Made by a program: the position numbers and the translations under genes. The notes beneath the pieces were generated by a model. It saw only the letters and a program-made list of their open reading frames with translations. It searched no databases and had not been told where the DNA came from. This document shows, one piece after another, positions 58,480 through 64,000 of a DNA stretch of 64,000 nucleotides (positions are counted from its first letter, which is position 1; the number at the start of each line of letters is the position of its first letter). This DNA comes from Mucor racemosus (Eukaryota > Mucoromycota > Mucoromycetes > Mucorales > Mucoraceae): positions 1,674,001 to 1,738,000 of the forward strand of contig JAPEHQ010000011.1 in assembly GCA_027405735.1 (NCBI GenBank), written 5' to 3'.

Positions 58480-59970
58480 AGGTAATGTGGTTCTTTTTAT
58501 AAAATCTGGTCTCTTTTACTACCAAAATACACGGTAACTTTACAGCATTAGGACTTTCTCAGCACAACATGGAATCTTTCGTTAAACATTTGGTCATTTT
58601 CTATATCATTGCGTTTCTTATGCACAAAATCGGGTCTCTCATATGCAAACTCTTCTCTGTCTCTTCCACAAAGTTTCAAGTCTTTTCTGCAAAACTGGGT
58701 TTTTTTTTACAAGATCTCGTCTATATTTTGCATACCCATGTTTATTTTAACAAATATGGTCTTTTCCTACTTTATCTGGTGTTTTTTTGGAAAAATAAAT
58801 GCTGGTTTCTGTAACTTGTGGTCCTCTCTTCTTTATATTTGGTTGCTTCCTGCCTTCCTGCCTCGTTTAGTGTCTCTTTACGATATCTGGTCTCGATTCA
58901 TGCTTTTCAGGTATAAATATATGGTTCTATGGACTCAATTCGTACTTATATGGTCTTATTAACTTATGTTTAACTAGTCTAAATTCATGTTCCTCGAGTA
59001 CACATTCTTATTTATCTGATCTGAAATCATGCTCATCTGGTCTCAATTATTCTTATCTGGTTTTAATTCATGCTCATCTGGTTCTAACTTGTCTTCATGT
59101 GGTCTAAAAGTTCCACTTCTGGTCTTACCTCATGCTTCTCTGGTATCAATTCTTGCTGCTCATCTGGTTTAAACTAATGCAGGTACGGTGTAAAATTTTA
59201 CTTAACTGGTCTCAAATGACACTCATATGGTCTAATTTTTAGGTATCTGGTCAAAATTTATTGTCATCTGGTCTCAAATCATGTTTATCTGTCCTCAATT
59301 CCTTTATATCTGGTCTCAAATCATGGTAGTCTGGTCTTAATTTATTTTTAACTATCATCAATTTATATGTTTACCTAATCTTAATTTATTTTCAACTGGC
59401 CTAAATCAATGATCATCTAGTCTTCATTCATCTTCAACTGGTCTCGACTTGTACTTTTATTGTCTTCTCAATTCATCTATTTCTGGTCAAAATGTATATT
59501 TCTACTAATATGGTCTCCATTCAAGCTTTTCCGGTAAAAAGGTATGCCTATCTGATCTACATTCAGGATTTTCCAGTCTAACGCTGTATTTTTCTAGTCT
59601 AAGTTCGTACTTTTCTGCTCTAAATTCGGATAATTGAGGTCTAAATTCATCATGTCCATTTGTTGGTCTACATTAGTGCTAATCTGGTTTTATTAGGTTA
59701 TTATGCTCTTGGTATCAATGCATGCTCTTCTGGTCCAACTACGTACTCTTCTGGTCTAAATTCTTATTCTTCTAGTTTAAATTTGTGCTCTTCTGGTTTG
59801 TATTCATGTTTATTTTATACTAATTGATGCTTATTTGATTCTAATCCATGCTCATCTGTTCAAAATTTATGTTCCTCCGGTTTTAATTCGTGCTTTTCGG
59901 CTGCCAAGGTATACTTATCTGGTCTCTATTCATGCTCGTTTGATATCAATTCATCCTCACCTGCTCTCTA
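58480..59970. repeat. Decayed tandem array with ~21-nt unit
   Basis: Dozens of degenerate units close to TCATCTGGTCTCAATTCATGC follow one another, spaced mostly 19-25 nt and most often about 21. They are clearest at 58980-59960 and more diverged at 58480-58900. Because 21 is a multiple of three, the unit reads SSGLNSC on the plus strand and HELRPDE on the minus strand without stops in the consensus, so a decayed repeat protein is possible, but present frames are broken. Confidence 0.75.
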
Positions 59971-60249
59971 TTTATGAAAAAGTTACACTATTGAAAATTT
60001 AAAAGGTACTATCAACATCTGACTTCAATTTGAAATATCTTGTTTCTCATATGCTTTATTTATTTTTTTAGCTCAATTTGGTATATCTGGTCTTGGCTCT
60101 CTGGTTTTGTTTCTTTGATATTATTATCTTAGTTACTATGTTTCATTCAGAAGTTAAAGCATTTTTTTGTTATCTAATTTTTGATTTACCCTATGCGGGT
60201 TTAAGAATCAAAATGATTTGATCAAAAAAAGCGATAACTTTTACCACCT

Positions 60250-60540
60250 TTATTGGAATGGCATCTGTTTTGATGCTTTCCCAATAAATTCGGTTACTAT
60301 ACTCAGTTGTTTGTCTTTGTACAATCGGTAATCCTGGGTCAATTTAACCTGGTTGCTCTCCATTCGTGGACTTGCAACCTCTCCCCCTTTTAGGGTCTTG
60401 TAGTCTTCTTTCACGGTAACCGGCTGGAAACTATAGCCCTTTCTGGCAATCGGAGTCGTATTGTTTTCATAGCATCTGCTTGATTTCAATATCACTTTAT
60501 AGTATGGTGGTAAACAAGCTATAAAGTCAAATGGCAGCAT
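60250..60540 (-). CDS. Open frame of unknown nature, possibly a gene remnant
   Basis: 96 codons starting MLPFDFIACLPPYYKVILKS and ending FIGKASKQMPFQ. Base composition is less AT-rich than the surroundings, and the frame stays open about 20 codons upstream of the ATG. Hydrophilic, with no membrane segment and no domain I recognise. It could be an exon of an unrecognised gene, a decayed transposon gene or chance. Confidence 0.25.
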   Translation of the reverse strand: MLPFDFIACLPPYYKVILKSSRCYENNTTPIARKGYSFQPVTVKEDYKTLKGGEVASPRMESNQVKLTQDYRLYKDKQLSIVTEFIGKASKQMPFQ

Positions 60541-61099
60541 GTAGATAGACCTCCTCGTGGTGTTGCTGGAAACGTTCTTTTGAACGGCTAACTATCTACC
60601 CCATTAGACCAATTATATTACAATTTACTTTTCCTTTACCTTAGAGCATTTCATTGTTTATAATCTCAATCCATAATTTTTTACTGAATTTGTTTTTTCT
60701 TCCACCTTTATATTGCATAATAAAAATACAAAGCTAAAATTAATTGTTTTATCAATCTATTTATTACTTCCTATTTTCTGTTCTGATACAAAGTATTGAA
60801 TAATACAATTAAGCACTTATAAAACCATTGAAAATATTAAAAAAACGTAGACTGCACAAAATATAAATGTATTGATGTATTTTCTATAAACCCATAAAGC
60901 CTTAACAAAAACAAAATCATATAAATTTGCTTGGTTGTTTTATAATACAAGAAAAAAGCTGTTTACAAACAGTAAATACACATATATATCCGAGAGCGCT
61001 TTGATGTTACGCCAAGAGACTATATCAATCTAAAAGCTAAAAAATGTACTAAATCATTAATAAAAGTAAAAAAAAAACTATTATAAAATGAAAGAGCAT
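60541..61099. other. Gene-free AT-rich spacer
   Basis: Nothing supported apart from runs of A and T. Confidence 0.5.
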
Positions 61100-61232
61100 T
61101 GTTGTTGTATTCCACCTACTAGTATCATACATTATCACCTTCTACAGTATCAATACATTTTACAATCTATTGACTACGACATGTATTGAAGTGCAAAGCC
61201 TTGATATCGGATATAAGAAGCTCCTAGCGTAA
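61100..61232 (+). repeat. LTR fragment, family L (5' end only)
   Basis: Starts TGTTGTTGTATTCCACC and follows the family-L LTR (CACCTTCTACAGTATCAATA, GATATCGGATATAAGAAGCT) to about 61232, where it breaks off. Confidence 0.65.
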
Positions 61233-61549
61233 GAATTGGTTTGTAAAGAGCAAGTGCTTTTTCAATTATTTCATTACATTTTTTTATCAATGTGTTAATA
61301 AATCACATTAGCTTTCATTAATTAAGCAATTAATAAGCAGATTAATGGACAATCTCAATTCCATAGATTGTTGATATAGATCAATACATCAATCCATATA
61401 TTTACTATTATCATCAATGTAAATATGTTTAAAGCTATACTTTTACATCAATCAATGGCTTTTGCCATACGTAAACTTAAATAACAATTCTTACTTACTT
61501 TATATTGGATTCTAAGGTTATAGATGTTACTTTATCACTCATGAAAATA

Positions 61550-61690
61550 TACGACAAGGCTAAACCTTTTGCAATTCTGCGGATCAGCGCTAGAAGCACC
61601 TGTCATTGCAACGGGAGGTCATTTGGATTCATATTCGTTGATACGAACTGATAGGCTTGCTGATCTTAGTAGGTGTGAGTAACATGTAAC
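61550..61690 (+). repeat. Repeat family S piece joined to LTR tail
   Basis: TGAAAATATACGACA, the end of family-L LTRs, runs straight into AGGCTAAACCTTTTGCAATT and the S block. The same junction exists, inverted, at 32438. Confidence 0.6.
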
Positions 61691-63061
61691 CAACTTTTTG
61701 GCATTTCTATATCATTTAAAATTTTATCACTTTCCTGGAATATTTCGTGAGTTTGTAGCCAGTTCTAGCTTTTCATTGAATAGATAGAAATATCATCATT
61801 GCCTTCGATTTGATCTGGTAATTAAGAAATACATCCAAAAATACAGTAGTAAATAGTGATATTTGATCTTAGAATGCAGTTAAATAAAAATATCAGTCTC
61901 TAATATAGACTGCTACCTACTGTATACTAAAAACATTAATCCCTTATTATGTTAGCATGAGCATTCAGATAAACGAAAAGAATACCAGATTGATAGTCTG
62001 ATATGCCTTATCAAACCGTGAATATATCCTTGGAATATGAAAGCAAAAAGAGAGAAACAACACACGTAGAAAAGGATCTTCAAGGCTTTACATTATATAC
62101 CGCAGTTAAAACCCTGCCAAATTGCACATTTCAGCCAATGTAAAAGCAGCATTACAGCATATGAACCATAATAAACAAAACAAAATAGGCAATATCTGTT
62201 ATCATAGAAGCATGCATTTTTCTACCAGAAAAACCGTCTGTCATATCATACATTCATTAAAAAATCGCAAAAGCGAGCCCGCAAAGCGACGCCGTAACTG
62301 AACATAGCAAGATCGAGGGGCTAAGTCTCTTATATTATTGTATAATATATCTAAGTTTTAAATAAAAATGATTTTTTTAACTTTTATTGTATTTAACCAC
62401 GTACTGTCTGAAAACTCAGACTTTGCAGCGGACATTTTCGGGACTCATTTTATCCTTACCAACACTCATGATTTTGAACAAAAAACAGAAAAATCAAATT
62501 TTGATACCAAAATCAACGTTTAAATATACTACATTGTGAGAGAAAATTGTAACCATACCTAATACGCATTTTATAAAAGCTTAATATTAAATGTCAAGTA
62601 ATGAAAATTTGCACTTTTGCCCCAAAAACGGAATTTTGATTAAGGGATTTTCATGTAATATTTTGCAATAAAACCGTTTGTTGTTTTTTATTGAGCAAAT
62701 AGAGCATTAAATTCTGCATATGTGTAAATTTTTTGTTTTTATAATTAGTAGTATAATTAACTCTAGATTTGCAAAATCAGAAAAAAAAAATTAAAAAATG
62801 TCAAAATTGATGATCTGGACAAGAATAATTTTCGAAATTAATATTCCGCTTATAAGCTTTGTGAGTCTTAAAAATAAGAGATTTTATAATACTTGAGAAC
62901 TTTTTCAAGAATTTACGATGCTGTACCCATTTGATTCAAGCTTATTACTGTAAATCTTTATACATGTTGATATTGTGTGGTAGTTTATTTGATGATAATA
63001 TAGTCTTACTTTATAGTTATTGAGCTAGAGGTAATTTACATTAAGCTTTAATCTTACGTTT

Positions 63062-63250
63062 CCAACATCATAAACATAAACATGGTTATCACTGAAATCT
63101 ATTGCTGTCTTTTTATCCTCTTTGTCCCAAGCCAATTTATTCAATGCTTTACTAGAACCAACTTAAGTATTTACAAATGGTTCCTTGGTATTTTCATTCA
63201 AATTCCATCAACTAAATTGCCTGGTTCCATCTACAGTAGTATCAAACGTA
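63062..63250 (-). pseudogene. Dynein intermediate chain fragment, R1 copy C
   Basis: Minus strand reads FDTTVDGTRQFS, a stop, WNLNENTKEPFVNT, a stop, VGSSKALNKLAWDKEDKK, then IDFSDNHVYVYDVGN. Same two WD-blade segments as in R1 copy B (30755-30950), with different substitutions and stops. Confidence 0.7.
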
Positions 63251-64000
63251 TCATCAGCACGCCTTATGATAAATGGCAGTCTAAAATCAGAAACATCTCA
63301 TTGTCATTGTTATAAGCTATGAAAAGTTTGATTTTTAATAATACAGCAATTAAACAAAAGAAAAAATAATACTGATTGAACATCTAGGTGAGTTTGATAA
63401 AGAATGCTTTTGAACTCTTTTGAAAATCCTGAAGCAAACACAACATCGTGGTCTTGTAATATCTATCCATCAAAATATTGCGATTTCCACCACACAATGA
63501 ATGCACCTTTTATCAATCTCGACCTCGTTGTATTTTCTGTTATTCATTAATATTCGGTCATATTGAACGATAATGTATAAGTTACAATTTACGAGTATAA
63601 TGTTGGTAGTTTTTTGTTATTACTTTGAAAACCTGATCCTATTATTATTATTATTATTACCATTGATTATAATTACCAAACTGATTGATTCATACAGTAT
63701 ATCATACAGTATTACTATTTTGCATTGGTAGAAAAGGTTATACAATTGATATCTGCATTTAACACTGGTGGATTGGAAAGTTGTTATCTGTCTTTAGTTT
63801 AATAAATAATGTGTAATTTGGCTTTGCAGTATAATTCTAGGTGTTTTTACTCTTAAAAATTGAATCTCCAAATGCAACTGCATCTGTTGAATATCACTTG
63901 AGTTTTTTCTGTGCGTTGTAGCTCATGTTATACTAACTCCCATTTTGGCGAAGATTGCTTTACATTCATCCATATTCAAAGTTTGTGTCACACAGCTTAA

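Larger units (their letters stand above)
61290..64000 (+). repeat. Repeat family R1, copy C (runs off the window)
   Basis: Collinear with 29150-31760. A family-S piece with the tail of an LTR interrupts it at about 61550-61690. The conserved ~170-nt block is at 62690-62855. Confidence 0.75.

Overview
The window looks like nuclear DNA of an early-diverging fungus, most likely Mucoromycota. It is very AT-rich. Genes are cut by many short introns of about 45-90 nt, with GTAAGT-type donors, CTAAT-like branch sites and TAG/CAG acceptors. A translation elongation factor 3 gene (eEF3, a fungal hallmark) is present. All gene models below were spliced by hand; reading phase closes through every junction given.

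Genes sit in three islands. Island 1 (about 7.0-21.7 kb): a GC-rich putative Pol III RNA, two Ser/Thr-rich mucin-like genes (7698-10603 and 10933-11927, minus), a YbaK-domain deacylase-like gene (minus), uracil phosphoribosyltransferase, VPS18 of the HOPS/CORVET tethering complexes, and a small ricin-B-type beta-trefoil lectin. Island 2 (36.3-42.3 kb): mL45, PAXBP1/GCFC, the RNase P/MRP subunit Rpp20/POP7, and ribosomal protein uS3. Island 3 (43.3-52.9 kb): a small coiled-coil protein, ribosomal protein eS1, the GPI inositol-deacylase PGAP1/Bst1, and eEF3. Most are growth-related housekeeping genes (translation, RNA processing, membrane traffic).

The rest, roughly half the window, is layered repeat. 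A Ty3-type pol remnant with its 3' LTR opens the window. The same LTR family recurs at about 5.1, 32.4-33.5 and 61.1 kb; the 33 kb copy is itself split by a complete solo LTR with a perfect 5-bp target duplication. A chromovirus from which most of pol is deleted lies at 25.6-28.5 kb, a Tc1/mariner transposase relic at 24.2 kb, and a MITE with perfect terminal inverted repeats and TA duplication at 54 kb. Several dispersed families of unknown class (called here R1, D, S and I) occur in two to four copies each.

The most unusual observations are: a dynein intermediate-chain WD-repeat fragment carried in all three copies of repeat R1; a 3-nt microexon in uS3 that restores a conserved Phe; a start exon with 4 coding nt plus a 16-nt exon in eS1; a roughly 1.5-kb decayed array of a ~21-nt unit at 58.5-60.0 kb; and a TATA-headed, T-run-terminated, GC-rich ~225-nt locus at 7.06-7.28 kb.
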